NCBI GenBank assembly: GCA_030604135.1
Contig: JAUVWL010000001.1
Coordinates: 248,001-312,000 of the forward strand
DNA length: 64,000 bases
DNA from: Burkholderiales bacterium
GTDB lineage: Bacteria > Pseudomonadota > Gammaproteobacteria > Burkholderiales > Burkholderiaceae_C
Direction: 5' to 3'
The translations under genes were made by a program, and so were the position numbers. The notes under the pieces are model-generated. The model did not search any database. It was not told where the DNA came from and worked only from the letters and a program-made list of their open reading frames with translations. Positions 1 through 8,798 of the stretch are shown one piece after another (position 1 is the first letter of the stretch; every line of letters starts with the position of its first letter).

Positions 1-62
1 TCTGCGGCCTCGGCGCCAGCACCTGCTGCCGGCAGTCGATCTCCCGCACCTGGATGTGCCGG

Positions 63-68
63 GATAAT
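63..68 (+). promoter_or_regulatory. possible -10 box of dusA
   Basis: GATAAT lies six bases before the preferred dusA ATG at 75. No convincing -35 hexamer is visible at normal spacing. If the box is used, transcription would begin at or next to the start codon. Nothing else is recognisable in bases 1-62. Confidence 0.3.
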
Positions 69-74
69 GCTGGC

Positions 75-1121
75 ATGTCTGAGCCAACGAACCAAGACCG
101 CAGCCACTGGCGCCTGTCTGTCGCCCCCATGATGGACTGGACCGACCGGCACTGCCGGTTCTTTCACCGCCTGCTCACGCGACGCACCTTGCTCTACACC
201 GAGATGGTGACCACAGGCGCGCTGATGCACGGCGACGTTCAGCGCCACCTTCGCTTCAACCCTGAAGAGCATCCGGTGGCACTGCAACTGGGGGGCAGCG
301 AACCGGCCGATCTGGCCCACGCGGCACGCCTGGGCGAGCAGTGGGGCTATGACGAGATCAATCTCAATTGCGGATGTCCGAGCGAGCGGGTGCAGCGTGG
401 CGCCTTCGGCGCCTGTCTCATGGCCGAGCCCGCCCTGGTGGCCGATGGGGTCAAGGCCATGCGCGATGCCGTGTCGGTGCCGGTGACGGTCAAGCACCGC
501 ATCGGTATCGACCGCGAGGAAAGCTATGGGTTCGTGCGCGACTTCGTCGGACAGGTCAGCGAGGCCGGCTGTCGCGTCTTCATTGTGCACGCCCGAAATG
601 CGTGGCTGCAGGGACTGAGCCCCAAGGAAAACCGGGAGATACCCCCGCTGCGCTACGAGATGGCCTACCGTTTGCGCCAGGACTTCCCGCACCTGATTAT
701 TGTGGTCAATGGTGGCATCACCGAGACAGAACAGATGGCCCCCCACCTGGCCCAGGTCGATGGCGTGATGCTGGGTCGGGCCGCCTACCACCACCCCTGG
801 ATGATGAGCGACTGGGACCACCGCTTCTTCGGCGATGCGAAGGCTTCACTTGACCGCGACACGGTTGAGCTGGCCATGGTGGACTACATGGAGCGTGCGT
901 TTGAAGAGGATGGCTGCCCCTGGTACGCCATTGCCCGGCACATGCTGGGCTTGCGTCATGGTTTGCGGGGTGCGCGCCGCTGGAGGCAGGTGTGGAGTGA
1001 CCACCGGCTCAAGCCCCTTCCACCGCGCGAAGTCTGGGCCATGGCGCGGCAGCACGCTCAGCATGAAGAGCACCTGTTGGCGGTTGATCGTGCGGGGCTG
1101 GAGCAGGGTGCTCAGGCATGA
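75..1121 (+). CDS. dusA: tRNA-dihydrouridine synthase A
   Basis: FMN-dependent enzyme reducing uridine to dihydrouridine in the tRNA D-loop (U20/U20a in the DusA family). The protein is 348 residues from the ATG at 75; an ATG at 54 would add seven unconserved residues. Visible family signatures are SVAPMMDWTDRHCR near residues 15-28, the NCGCPSERVQ motif with the catalytic cysteine at about C101, KHRIGID, and NGGI followed by VMLGRAAYHHPW in the FMN phosphate-binding half of the TIM barrel. The length fits DusA rather than DusB/C, as does the C-terminal helical domain (RHMLGLRHGLRGARRWRQ). The stop overlaps the next start as ATGA, so the two genes are probably cotranscribed and translationally coupled. 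Confidence 0.95.
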   Translation: MSEPTNQDRSHWRLSVAPMMDWTDRHCRFFHRLLTRRTLLYTEMVTTGALMHGDVQRHLRFNPEEHPVALQLGGSEPADLAHAARLGEQWGYDEINLNCGCPSERVQRGAFGACLMAEPALVADGVKAMRDAVSVPVTVKHRIGIDREESYGFVRDFVGQVSEAGCRVFIVHARNAWLQGLSPKENREIPPLRYEMAYRLRQDFPHLIIVVNGGITETEQMAPHLAQVDGVMLGRAAYHHPWMMSDWDHRFFGDAKASLDRDTVELAMVDYMERAFEEDGCPWYAIARHMLGLRHGLRGARRWRQVWSDHRLKPLPPREVWAMARQHAQHEEHLLAVDRAGLEQGAQA

Positions 1122-2011
1122 TCGCTCAAGACCTGCCGCCTGCCATCGACGCGCCCAGGGTGTGGCTGAAGACGCCGGGTGGCCAGGTGGCGGTGTACCA
1201 GCATCGGCAAGAGGGCTCGGCGTTGCCGCCGCTCCTGCTGGTGCACAGTGTCAACGCGGCGGCGTCGGCCGCCGAGGTGCGGCCCCTGTTCGAACACGCT
1301 GCCTCAACCCGCACCGTTTGGGCCATGGATCTTCCTGGCTTCGGACATTCGGATCGGTCGGCCATGGAGCACACCCCGGCGTCGATGACCGAAGCGGTGT
1401 TGTCTGTGCTGGACACCCTGCGCCGGGAAACCGGTGTGCCACAGGTCGATCTGCTGGCCGTTTCACTGGGGTCCGAGTTCGCGGCCAGGGCTGCGCTCAC
1501 TGCGGCCGCCCCTGTGCGTCGGCTGGCCCTGGTCAGCCCGACCGGACTGTCGGCGCGTCAGCGCCGCCATGGCCCCCCCGGCACCACCCTGGTCATCCCG
1601 TGGCTGGACCGGTGGCTTCGCGATTCCGCCTGGGGTGATCGCATTTTTCGCTGGCTCACGCGACCCTCTGTGATTCGTTATTTTCTGCGCCGCACGTTTG
1701 GCCGGCGCGAGATCGATGAAACACTCTGGCGCCAGGCGGTGGCCACCGCGCGTCAGCCCGGTGCACGCCATGCCCCCTTGCGATTCGTGGCGGGCGCGCT
1801 GTTCAGTGCAGACGCGCTTGACCTGTACAAAGCCCTGCAGATGCCGGTCTGGGTGTCGATGCCCACCCGAGGTGACTTCACCGACTATGAGGGTCGCGGT
1901 GAACTGGCGCAGCGCGAGAACTGGCGGTTTCACCGTATGGAAGGCGGGGCCCTGCCGTACTTCGAAAGCGCCGACGGCTTTCACGCCATCCTTGACGACT
2001 TCTGGCGATGA
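1118..2011 (+). CDS. alpha/beta hydrolase
   Basis: Alpha/beta-hydrolase fold protein of 297 residues; substrate unknown. Visible elements are LLLVHSVNAAAS near residue 40 (oxyanion strand-loop), MDLPGFGHSDR near 70-80, the nucleophile elbow AVSLGS with Ser116 (Ala replaces the usual first Gly of GxSxG), and a C-terminal GFHAILDDFW with the probable catalytic His near 289. A lid-like insertion (about 150-230) is basic and aromatic. There is no signal peptide, so it is probably cytoplasmic. The start overlaps the dusA stop by four bases, implying coupled translation, but no functional link to tRNA modification is evident. It converges on nnrDE across a 99-bp gap in which I see no clear terminator. 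An esterase or acyl-transfer role is possible but unproven. Confidence 0.85.
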   Translation: MIAQDLPPAIDAPRVWLKTPGGQVAVYQHRQEGSALPPLLLVHSVNAAASAAEVRPLFEHAASTRTVWAMDLPGFGHSDRSAMEHTPASMTEAVLSVLDTLRRETGVPQVDLLAVSLGSEFAARAALTAAAPVRRLALVSPTGLSARQRRHGPPGTTLVIPWLDRWLRDSAWGDRIFRWLTRPSVIRYFLRRTFGRREIDETLWRQAVATARQPGARHAPLRFVAGALFSADALDLYKALQMPVWVSMPTRGDFTDYEGRGELAQRENWRFHRMEGGALPYFESADGFHAILDDFWR

Positions 2012-2110
2012 CCAATGGGGCCCGGGCAGCACCGGTTCGGCCTGGCGGGGTTTGATTCATTGGTGTTCGGCACCGGCTGTTGCGGGTCCCGCCGGCGCCT
2101 GCACTGAGCC

Positions 2111-3661
2111 TCAGGGCGAATCCGGCCCCTTGGCAAAGCCATTCTGCGCCAGCGCCTGGGCCAGTCGCCCGGCGATCAAGGTCTCTCCCGTCCACCGATC
2201 GGCCAGATCACCGTGGCGCGCTACGGCGGCCACGACCGACACCATCAAGGAGGCTCTTTCAGGAACCGCCAGGGCTGCGCCCAGCATGCCTGCCAGAACG
2301 TCACCGGAACCCGCCGTGGCCAGTCGTGCGTTGCCGCTGGCGTTGATATGGGAGATCTGCCCTGGTGAAGCGACCACCGTGCCCGACCCTTTGAGGACAC
2401 AGACGGTGCCCAGCCTGTCTGCGAGCTCCTCTGCGGCGCCCAGTCGGTCGGCCATGACGGTGCTGGTGTCGGTGCCCAGCAGGCGGGCGGCTTCCAGGGG
2501 GTGCGGCGTGATGACCGTCCACTGCCCATGGTTCTGCCTCAGGCGCACCTGCCGCTGCAGGTCAGGGTCGCAGGCGATGGCATTGAGGGCATCGGCGTCC
2601 AGAACCAGCCGCTGGCTCAGCCTGATCACATCGGGCAGTAGGGGGGCAATCGCCTGGCCTGCGCCGCAGCCACACACAACACAGGCCGAGGACAGGCCAG
2701 GAGAGGTCATCAGTCTGTCGGGGTGGCGCAGCATGAGCTCCGGATAGACCGGGTCCCAGGCAAGGGGCTCGCCCAGCAGCGCCAGGTAGACCCTGCCAGC
2801 ACCCGACTCCAGTGCCGCTCGGGCGGCCAGCACGCCGGCACCGGTCATTCCGGCCCCATCGATGCAGATGTGCTGCCCTCCGATCACGATCACGTCGCCA
2901 TGGGAGCCCTTGTGGCTGCGATGCAGCCGCGGCCGCGCCGTCGCATTGGCGGGTGACAGCCAGGCTTTTGGACTGAATCCGTGCGGTGTCGGTACGCCCA
3001 GGTCGTCGAACCAGATGGTGCCAGAGGCATCACGTCCGTCGGCAGTGAACAGGCCGGGTTTGAGGGTGAGCAGGCTGAGGGTGTGGCGGGCCGGTCCGTT
3101 CGCCGACAGGTCGGGCCCCGACCAGGCGCCCGTGTCGGCGTTCAGGCCACTGGGAAGGTCCACCGCCAGCACAGGTCCCTGCACACCGCACATGTGTGCC
3201 TGCCACTGGCGCAACACGCCCTCGGTCCCCTGGCGGGCGCCGATGCCCAGCAGGGCGTCGACCACCAGATCGGCGTGCTCGGGTGGACTCGGGTGCAGAC
3301 GCACACCGGCAGAACCGGCCTGGAGCAGGGCGTGGCGGCTGTCAGCGGGCAGCTGCTGCGGATCCAGGTCCGGCCCCATCGTGTGCGTCAGGTGCACCTG
3401 CCAGTCGCCCCGACCCTGCCGGGCCCAGCTGGCCAGAAAGGCCGCGGCACGCATTCCGTCGCCACCATTGTTGCCAGGGCCACAGGCGACCCAGATCGAG
3501 CGGGCGTGGGGCGCGAGTGCGGTGGCCAGACGGGCCACCGCCAGGCCTGCCCGGTCCATCAGCGTGTGGTCGGGCAGCGCGGCCTGGGCCTGGGTCTCGA
3601 TTCGCCGGGTGGCTGCAGTGTCAAAAAGGGGCTCGCGCGAGGCGGTGGTGATGCGGCGCAT
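2111..3661 (-). CDS. nnrDE: bifunctional NAD(P)H-hydrate epimerase / ADP-dependent dehydratase
   Basis: Metabolite-repair enzyme for hydrated NAD(P)H. The N-terminal YjeF_N half (about 1-215) epimerises the R form. The C-terminal ribokinase-like half (about 230-516) dehydrates the S form using ADP. The N half shows GPGNNGGDGM at about 61-70 and VDALLGIGA; the C half shows SHKGSHGDVIVIGG, the LDADALN stretch, LKGSGTVVASP, and TAGSGDVLAGMLGA with the conserved Asp near the C-terminus. I chose the ATG at 3661 (MRRITTAS). An upstream start at 3748 would run into kbp, whose stop is at 3672, and adds unconserved sequence. The 10-bp gap to kbp suggests a two-gene operon. Confidence 0.92.
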   Translation of the reverse strand: MRRITTASREPLFDTAATRRIETQAQAALPDHTLMDRAGLAVARLATALAPHARSIWVACGPGNNGGDGMRAAAFLASWARQGRGDWQVHLTHTMGPDLDPQQLPADSRHALLQAGSAGVRLHPSPPEHADLVVDALLGIGARQGTEGVLRQWQAHMCGVQGPVLAVDLPSGLNADTGAWSGPDLSANGPARHTLSLLTLKPGLFTADGRDASGTIWFDDLGVPTPHGFSPKAWLSPANATARPRLHRSHKGSHGDVIVIGGQHICIDGAGMTGAGVLAARAALESGAGRVYLALLGEPLAWDPVYPELMLRHPDRLMTSPGLSSACVVCGCGAGQAIAPLLPDVIRLSQRLVLDADALNAIACDPDLQRQVRLRQNHGQWTVITPHPLEAARLLGTDTSTVMADRLGAAEELADRLGTVCVLKGSGTVVASPGQISHINASGNARLATAGSGDVLAGMLGAALAVPERASLMVSVVAAVARHGDLADRWTGETLIAGRLAQALAQNGFAKGPDSP

Positions 3662-3671
3662 GCCCCGCACT

Positions 3672-4178
3672 TTACTGCGGAGGAATGCGCAGCGCCTGTC
3701 CGGGGTAGATCTTGTCCGGGTGGCTGAGCATGGGCTTGTTGGCCTCAAAGATCTGCATGTACTTGTTCGGCGTGCCGTAGAACTGCTTGCTGATCTTCGA
3801 AAGGTTGTCCCCCTTGACCACGGTATACATCTGGGATTCGGGTTCCGGTGTGGCCACCGTCATGAGGTCATTGACATGGGCCACGTTGGCCACGTTGCCG
3901 CAGCAAAGCACCACCTTCTCGCGTGTCTGCTGGTCCGCAGCGATGCCAGAGACCGTCACCGTTTGCGAAGCGCCGTCGTACTCGACGGCCAGGCCATCCA
4001 CTTTGAGGCCCATGGACCCGATGTACTTGGCAATGGCTTCTGCGGCGATGCGGTTCATCTCGGCAACCTGCTCTGCACTTGGCCCGGCGGCGGCCGCTGG
4101 CGCGGCTTCGGCCGCCTTGGCATTGCCGATGCCGAACAATTTTTCGCCGGCTTCCTTGATGAAACTGAACATACCCAT
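3672..4178 (-). CDS. kbp: BON/LysM-domain protein, potassium-binding protein Kbp (YgaU) family
   Basis: Small 168-residue protein. It has an N-terminal MGMFSFIKEAGEKLFG segment typical of the Kbp/YgaU family, an Ala-rich linker, a BON domain (about 35-108) and a LysM domain (about 117-166: YTVVKGDNLSKISKQFYG, then IYPGQALRIP). In E. coli, Kbp is a cytoplasmic K+-binding protein; that role is carried over here by homology only. The ATG at 4178 is chosen because the family N-terminus begins there and AGGAG sits just upstream. There is no signal peptide, although LysM proteins often act on peptidoglycan. Upstream on the minus strand a perfect TTGACA (4278-4283) is present with only a weak -10. 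nnrDE follows after 10 bp. Confidence 0.9.
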   Translation of the reverse strand: MGMFSFIKEAGEKLFGIGNAKAAEAAPAAAAGPSAEQVAEMNRIAAEAIAKYIGSMGLKVDGLAVEYDGASQTVTVSGIAADQQTREKVVLCCGNVANVAHVNDLMTVATPEPESQMYTVVKGDNLSKISKQFYGTPNKYMQIFEANKPMLSHPDKIYPGQALRIPPQ

Positions 4179-4496
4179 GGTGTGGCTCCTGATGAAACGG
4201 GGTTGATGGACGTGAACAAAGCGCATGCTGGGCCTGGGGCGCGTGGGCGTCAATGATGCTTGCTCTGAATGCAGCCTTGTCAACACATAGTGCACATCGA
4301 CAGCAGCAACCGATGGGTTTTCACCACGCTTTCTCATGCTTCGGTATGACATGATGGTTTTTAGATGCGCAAGGCCAGCGATGTACTGAACGCTCCCAGG
4401 AGAGAGGGCCGGTGATGCGCCGCCGGGCCGCTCCCGGGGCGCCCGGTCCCGCGGTGCGCATCACAGAGTCCGGTGGTGCGCCGCTGGCGGCCGCAC
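4179..4496. other. intergenic region between divergent kbp and rpsB
   Basis: About 320 bp with no supported gene. The kbp side holds AGGAG upstream of its ATG and a minus-strand TTGACA at 4278-4283 without a good -10. The middle is less GC-rich than its surroundings. The rpsB side (about 4400-4496) is very GC-rich. Short open frames here have no recognisable features. Confidence 0.6.
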
Positions 4497-4505
4497 TGCT
4501 ATAAT
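4497..4505 (+). promoter_or_regulatory. extended -10 promoter of rpsB-tsf
   Basis: TGCTATAAT is a perfect extended -10 (TGn plus TATAAT). No good -35 is present at 16-18 bp, as expected when an extended -10 is used. Transcription would start near 4512, leaving a leader of about 150 nt before the rpsB ATG. S2 autoregulates rpsB-tsf through the leader in E. coli; a similar role here is inferred. Confidence 0.6.
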
Positions 4506-4663
4506 TGACAGGCTTTGCATCTGATCGCCCGAGCGAGATCATGAGTCTGCTTGGGTGATGCTGCGGCAAAGTCAATCGCAAACCGGTCCAACCGGGTGTC
4601 GTACAGGCGCAAGTCTGCGCGATCGGGGCCGGATTTAAGACACAACCTCTGGAAAGCTCTCAC

Positions 4664-5419
4664 ATGCCTATCTCCATGCGCGAAATGCTGGAAGCCGGTG
4701 TCCACTTCGGACACCAGACCCGCTTCTGGAACCCCAAGATGGCCCCCTACATCTTTGGCCATCGCAACAAGATCCACATCGTCAACCTCGAAAAGACGCT
4801 CCCCCTGTTCGAGGAAGCGCAAAAATTTGTCCGCCAGCTGGCGGCCAACCGCGGCACGATTCTTTTCGTTGGCACCAAGCGCCAGTCGCGTGACATCGTG
4901 GCAGCCGAAGCCCGCCGTGCCGGCATGCCTTTTGTCGACCAGCGTTGGCTGGGCGGCATGCTGACCAACTTCAAGACGGTCAAGACCTCCATCAAGCGCC
5001 TGAAGGACATGCAGGCCCAGAAAGAGGCCGGTCTGGACAACATGAGCAAGAAAGAGCAGCTCATGTTTGCCCGCGAAATGGAAAAGCTGGAGAAGGACAT
5101 CGGTGGCATCCAGGACATGACCGCACTGCCTGATGCCATTTTTGTGGTCGACGTGGGCTTCCACAAGATCGCCGTGCTCGAAGCGCAGAAGCTGGGTATT
5201 CCGCTTGTGGGTGTGGTTGACACCAACCACTCGCCGGCCGGTATCGATCACGTCATTCCCGGTAATGACGACTCTGCCCGCGCCGTCGCCCTCTACGCCC
5301 GTGGCATGGCCGACGCTGTGCTCGAAGGTCGCGCCAATGCGATCAACGACGTGGTCAAGGCCGTGGCATCCGAAGGCGACGACGATTTCGTCGAAGTTCA
5401 GGAAGACACCGCCGCCTGA
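4664..5419 (+). CDS. rpsB: 30S ribosomal protein S2
   Basis: Small-subunit ribosomal protein at the head-body junction, needed for S1 binding. It has 251 residues, close to E. coli S2. The family start ([24 protein letters not shown]), [26 protein letters not shown] and VDTNHSP are all present, as is the helical insertion (about 100-150). The ATG at 4664 is preceded by GGAAAG. The gene follows a long leader and a perfect extended -10. It is separated from tsf by a terminator-like hairpin, as in other proteobacteria where part of the transcription stops after rpsB. Confidence 0.98.
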   Translation: MPISMREMLEAGVHFGHQTRFWNPKMAPYIFGHRNKIHIVNLEKTLPLFEEAQKFVRQLAANRGTILFVGTKRQSRDIVAAEARRAGMPFVDQRWLGGMLTNFKTVKTSIKRLKDMQAQKEAGLDNMSKKEQLMFAREMEKLEKDIGGIQDMTALPDAIFVVDVGFHKIAVLEAQKLGIPLVGVVDTNHSPAGIDHVIPGNDDSARAVALYARGMADAVLEGRANAINDVVKAVASEGDDDFVEVQEDTAA

Positions 5420-5440
5420 GCTGAGCCTTTGTCGTGAAGA

Positions 5441-5462
5441 GGGGCTCCAGTAGCCCCTTTTT
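5441..5462 (+). terminator. rpsB-tsf intergenic terminator/attenuator
   Basis: GGGGCT (5441-5446) pairs with AGCCCC (5452-5457) around a five-base loop, followed by TTTTT. Its position between rpsB and tsf suggests partial termination that sets the S2 to EF-Ts ratio. Confidence 0.7.
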
Positions 5463-5547
5463 CACAGCCGGGCACCCCGTGTCCGACCGATCAACACACT
5501 GGCCGCCCGATCTCCCGTGATCCGGTCGGCCCAAGGAGAACTTGAAA

Positions 5548-6435
5548 ATGGCTATTACCGCAAGCATGGTTGCCGAACTGCGCGCCAAGACCGATGCGCC
5601 CATGATGGAGTGCAAGAAGGCCCTGACCGAGGCCGATGGCGACATGGCCAAGGCTGAAGAGCTGTTGCGTGTCAAGCTGGGCACCAAGGCTGGCAAGGCC
5701 GCCAGCCGCGTGACCGCCGAAGGTGTGGTTTCCAGCTTTATCGATGGCAATGTCGGTGCGCTGGTCGAGATCAACTGCGAAACCGACTTTGTTTCCAAGA
5801 ACGACCTGTTTCTGGCTTTCTGCAACCACGCAGCCGAACTGGTCGTCAAGAGCAACCCGGCCGACGTCGCCGCGCTGGGTGAATTGCCCCTGTCGATGGA
5901 AGGCTTCGGCCCCACGGTCGAGGAGGTTCGCAAGGGCCTGATCGGCAAGATTGGCGAGAACATGTCCATCCGTCGCTTCAAGCGCTACAGCGGTGGTGGT
6001 CAGCTGGTGTCCTATCTGCACGGAGTGCGCATCGGTGTCATGGTCGAGTTCGACGGTGACGCGGTGGCTGCCAAGGACACGGCCATGCACATTGCCGCCA
6101 TGAAGCCTGTGGCTCTGACATCGGCGGATGTGCCGGCAGAACTCATCGAGAAAGAGCGCTCGGTGGCAACCGCCAAGGCGGCTGAGTCCGGCAAACCAGC
6201 CGATATCGCCGCCAAGATGATCGAAGGCTCGGTGCAGAAATACCTGAAAGAGGTCTCCTTGTTCAATCAGCCTTTTGTCAAGAACGACAAGCAGACGGTC
6301 GAGCAGATGCTCAAAGCCGCCGGCACCAGCGTCAAGGGCTTCACCATGTTCGTGGTGGGCGAGGGCATCGAGAAGAAAGTTGATGACTTTGCTGCCGAAG
6401 TGGCGGCCCAGGTGGCGGCGGCTCAAGGCGCCTGA
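5548..6435 (+). CDS. tsf: translation elongation factor Ts
   Basis: Guanine-nucleotide exchange factor for EF-Tu. The protein has 295 residues. The N-terminal UBA-like helix ([20 protein letters not shown]) precedes the core with the TDFVSKND signature, which in EF-Ts contacts the EF-Tu G domain. The two core subdomains and a C-terminal module ([20 protein letters not shown]) follow. I chose the ATG at 5548 (MAITAS), with AGGAGA at 5534-5539; a TTG six bases earlier is in frame but not needed. Cotranscribed with rpsB through a leaky terminator. Confidence 0.98.
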   Translation: MAITASMVAELRAKTDAPMMECKKALTEADGDMAKAEELLRVKLGTKAGKAASRVTAEGVVSSFIDGNVGALVEINCETDFVSKNDLFLAFCNHAAELVVKSNPADVAALGELPLSMEGFGPTVEEVRKGLIGKIGENMSIRRFKRYSGGGQLVSYLHGVRIGVMVEFDGDAVAAKDTAMHIAAMKPVALTSADVPAELIEKERSVATAKAAESGKPADIAAKMIEGSVQKYLKEVSLFNQPFVKNDKQTVEQMLKAAGTSVKGFTMFVVGEGIEKKVDDFAAEVAAQVAAAQGA

Positions 6436-6462
6436 GTCCCCGACACCTGATGAGTCAAGCAG

Positions 6463-6485
6463 ACGGGCCGAAAGGCCCGTTTGTG
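6463..6485 (+). terminator. tsf terminator hairpin
   Basis: ACGGGCC (6463-6469) pairs with GGCCCGT (6474-6480) around GAAA, followed by TTTGT-like sequence. The stem is strong and the U tract weak. It probably ends the rpsB-tsf transcript before pyrH. The following 200 bp up to pyrH show no clear promoter. Confidence 0.6.
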
Positions 6486-6688
6486 TATCTGTTTGCGACA
6501 GTGGTGGGTTGGACAGGCTCGCTACACTTGAGGGTTGCGGGTGCGGGTGCATCCTTGATGACAGGGCGCACAATCGCGGTGCATGAAGTTGCCAGCCAAC
6601 TGCCAGGGGGCATTGGGTCGATCTGGCATCGGACTGGGTGCCGACCGACGACGTCCCGCGTCCGGACCGAACCACAGAAAGAATTCAC

Positions 6689-7399
6689 ATGCCAGCGTAC
6701 AAACGCATTCTGCTGAAATTGTCAGGCGAAGCCTTGATGGGCGACGATGCCTTCGGCATCAACCGGGCCACCATCGAACGCATGGTGGAAGAGATCGCCG
6801 AAGTGTCTCGATTGGGTGTTGAAGTCGCCATCGTCATTGGCGGGGGCAACATATTCCGCGGGGTGGCTGGTGGGTCGGTCGGTATGGACCGCGCCACCGC
6901 GGATTACATGGGCATGTTGGCCACCGTGATGAACTCGTTGGCCCTGGCCGACGCCCTGGACAAGACAGGTGTGGTGGCACGGGTGATGTCGGCGATTGCC
7001 ATCGAGCAGGTCGTTGAGCCCTATGTGCGGCCCAAGGCCCTGCAGTATCTGGAAGAGGGCAAAGTGGTTGTTTTTGCCGCGGGAACCGGAAACCCCTTCT
7101 TCACCACGGACACGGCAGCCGCCTTGCGGGGTGCCGAAATCGGCGCGGAGGTTGTGCTCAAGGCGACCAAGGTCGACGGCGTTTATTCCGCCGATCCCAA
7201 CAAGGACGCCGGGGCCACTCGCTACCAGGCCATTTCGTTTGACGAAGCCATGGCGCGCCAGCTGCAGGTCATGGACGCCACAGCCTTTGCCCTGTGCAGA
7301 GACCAGAAACTGCCGGTCAAGGTGTTCTCCATCTTCAAACCGGGTGCGCTGCGCAAAGTGGTGCTCGGGGGCGACGAGGGCACCTTGGTGCACGTTTGA
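6689..7399 (+). CDS. pyrH: uridylate kinase
   Basis: UMP kinase making UDP for pyrimidine nucleotides and indirectly for UDP-sugars. It is a hexameric amino-acid-kinase fold enzyme of 236 residues. Motifs are [11 protein letters not shown] at the N-terminus, [10 protein letters not shown] (phosphate-binding loop), [16 protein letters not shown], and [13 protein letters not shown]. The ATG at 6689 ([10 protein letters not shown]) matches the family start; a GTG at 6638 would add 17 unconserved residues. It sits between tsf and frr, the classic proteobacterial order rpsB-tsf-pyrH-frr. Bacterial PyrH is typically activated by GTP and inhibited by UTP. Confidence 0.97.
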   Translation: MPAYKRILLKLSGEALMGDDAFGINRATIERMVEEIAEVSRLGVEVAIVIGGGNIFRGVAGGSVGMDRATADYMGMLATVMNSLALADALDKTGVVARVMSAIAIEQVVEPYVRPKALQYLEEGKVVVFAAGTGNPFFTTDTAAALRGAEIGAEVVLKATKVDGVYSADPNKDAGATRYQAISFDEAMARQLQVMDATAFALCRDQKLPVKVFSIFKPGALRKVVLGGDEGTLVHV

Positions 7400-7445
7400 G
7401 TCGATACCGTTCGCCATCATTGCATTTACACGCTGAGGAGTCTTC

Positions 7446-8006
7446 ATGAGCATCGCCGAAATCCGACAAAACGCCGAACACAAGATGCTGCAGTCGATCG
7501 AGTCCTTCAAGGGCAACCTGGCCAAGATCCGAACCGGCCGACCCAACCCCCAGATTCTGGATACGGTGCATGTCGAGTACTACGGGTCCATGCTGCCGTT
7601 GTCCCAAGTGGCCAACCTGACGCTGCTCGATGCCAGGACCATCGGCGTGGCACCCTGGGAAAAGGGCATGGGCGCCAAGATCGAGAAAGCCATTCGCGAG
7701 TCGGACCTGGGTCTGAACCCGCAAAGCCAGGGCGACCTGATCCGTGTGCCCATGCCACCCATGACCGAGGAGCGCCGCAAGGAGCTGACCAAGGTGGTGC
7801 GCGGCGATGGCGAGGCGGCAAAAATCGCCATCCGCAACCTGCGCCGGGATGCCAACGAGGCGGTCAAGAAGCTGGTGAAGGACAAGCTGGCGTCTGAAGA
7901 CGACGACCGCCGTTCTCAGGAAGACATCCAGAAGCTGACCGACCGCATGATCTCGGAGGTGGACAAACTGGTGGCCTCCAAGGAGCAGGAGATCCTGGCT
8001 GTCTGA
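7446..8006 (+). CDS. frr: ribosome recycling factor
   Basis: Splits post-termination ribosomes together with EF-G. At 186 residues it has family length. The helical-bundle ends are recognisable: [15 protein letters not shown] near residues 20-34, and [13 protein letters not shown] followed by [12 protein letters not shown] toward the C-terminus. GAGGAG precedes the ATG at good spacing. Twenty-one bases separate it from uppS, so the run pyrH-frr-uppS-cdsA is likely one transcript. Confidence 0.98.
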   Translation: MSIAEIRQNAEHKMLQSIESFKGNLAKIRTGRPNPQILDTVHVEYYGSMLPLSQVANLTLLDARTIGVAPWEKGMGAKIEKAIRESDLGLNPQSQGDLIRVPMPPMTEERRKELTKVVRGDGEAAKIAIRNLRRDANEAVKKLVKDKLASEDDDRRSQEDIQKLTDRMISEVDKLVASKEQEILAV

Positions 8007-8027
8007 GCCGGGAAGGGCGCCGTCCAC

Positions 8028-8798
8028 ATGCACATGCCACCCTTCCCTCTGCTGCCCGTGCGGCCTGGTATTCCCAGGCATGTCGCCATTGTCATGGATG
8101 GCAATGGACGATGGGCCAAGCAACGCTGGCTGCCCAGGGTTGCCGGCCACAAACAGGGCGTTGAGGCATTGCGCCGCACCGTTCGCGCCTGTCTGGAGCG
8201 CGGAGTGCAGGTGTTGACGGTTTTCGCCTTCTCGACCGAGAACTGGAACCGCCCGGCCGAGGAAGTCACCGGGCTGATGGAGCTCCTGGCAATGGCCCTC
8301 TCAAGGGAAGTGCCCAGCTTGCGTCAAAGCGGGGTCCGTTTGCACTTTCCTGGTGACCGAGCCTCGCTGTCGGCCAGGGTTTCTCAGGGTGTGCGCGCGG
8401 CGGAGCAGGACACGGCTCTCAACCACAAGCTGCTGCTGAACGTCTGCTTCAACTACGGTGGTCGCTGGGATATCGTCCATGCGGCCCGCACCTTGGCGGA
8501 GCGGGGCGAGCTCATCACTGAGGCCAGCCTGTCGGCCGCCTCTGCATTGTCAGCGGTGGGGGACCCCGATCTGCTGATCCGCACCGGTGGAGAAAAGCGC
8601 ATCAGCAACTTTCTCCTGTGGCAACTTGCTTATGCCGAGTTGCATTTCACAGACTGTCTCTGGCCCGACTTCGACGAAGCGGAACTGGACCGGGCTCTGG
8701 CCGAGTACGCGGGCCGACAGCGGCGCTTCGGCCTGATCTCGGAGCAGGTGGAGGCCGCAGAGGCTGTCGAAACAGTGGCTGGCCAGCGCCATGCTTAA
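8028..8798 (+). CDS. uppS: undecaprenyl diphosphate synthase
   Basis: Cis-prenyltransferase extending farnesyl diphosphate to the C55 carrier used for peptidoglycan and O-antigen. It has 256 residues. Motifs are VAIVMDGNGRWAKQR (catalytic Asp at about residue 24), FAFSTENWNRP, LLNVCFNYGGRWDIV, and DLLIRTGGEKRISNFLLWQL with the conserved downstream WPDF. An in-frame ATG two codons into the gene (8034) is an equally possible start. The 3' end overlaps the cdsA start by eight bases, so translation is probably coupled. It links the translation genes to the lipid cluster. Confidence 0.96.
   Translation: MHMPPFPLLPVRPGIPRHVAIVMDGNGRWAKQRWLPRVAGHKQGVEALRRTVRACLERGVQVLTVFAFSTENWNRPAEEVTGLMELLAMALSREVPSLRQSGVRLHFPGDRASLSARVSQGVRAAEQDTALNHKLLLNVCFNYGGRWDIVHAARTLAERGELITEASLSAASALSAVGDPDLLIRTGGEKRISNFLLWQLAYAELHFTDCLWPDFDEAELDRALAEYAGRQRRFGLISEQVEAAEAVETVAGQRHA

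Noticed and set aside
3662-3748. Longer N-terminus for nnrDE
   Set aside because: It would run into the kbp coding region, and the added residues are unlike the family; the ATG at 3661 fits better.
4505-4510. TTGACA just after the rpsB -10 as a second promoter
   Set aside because: No acceptable -10 is found 15-19 bp downstream. It overlaps the extended -10, which is the better explanation.
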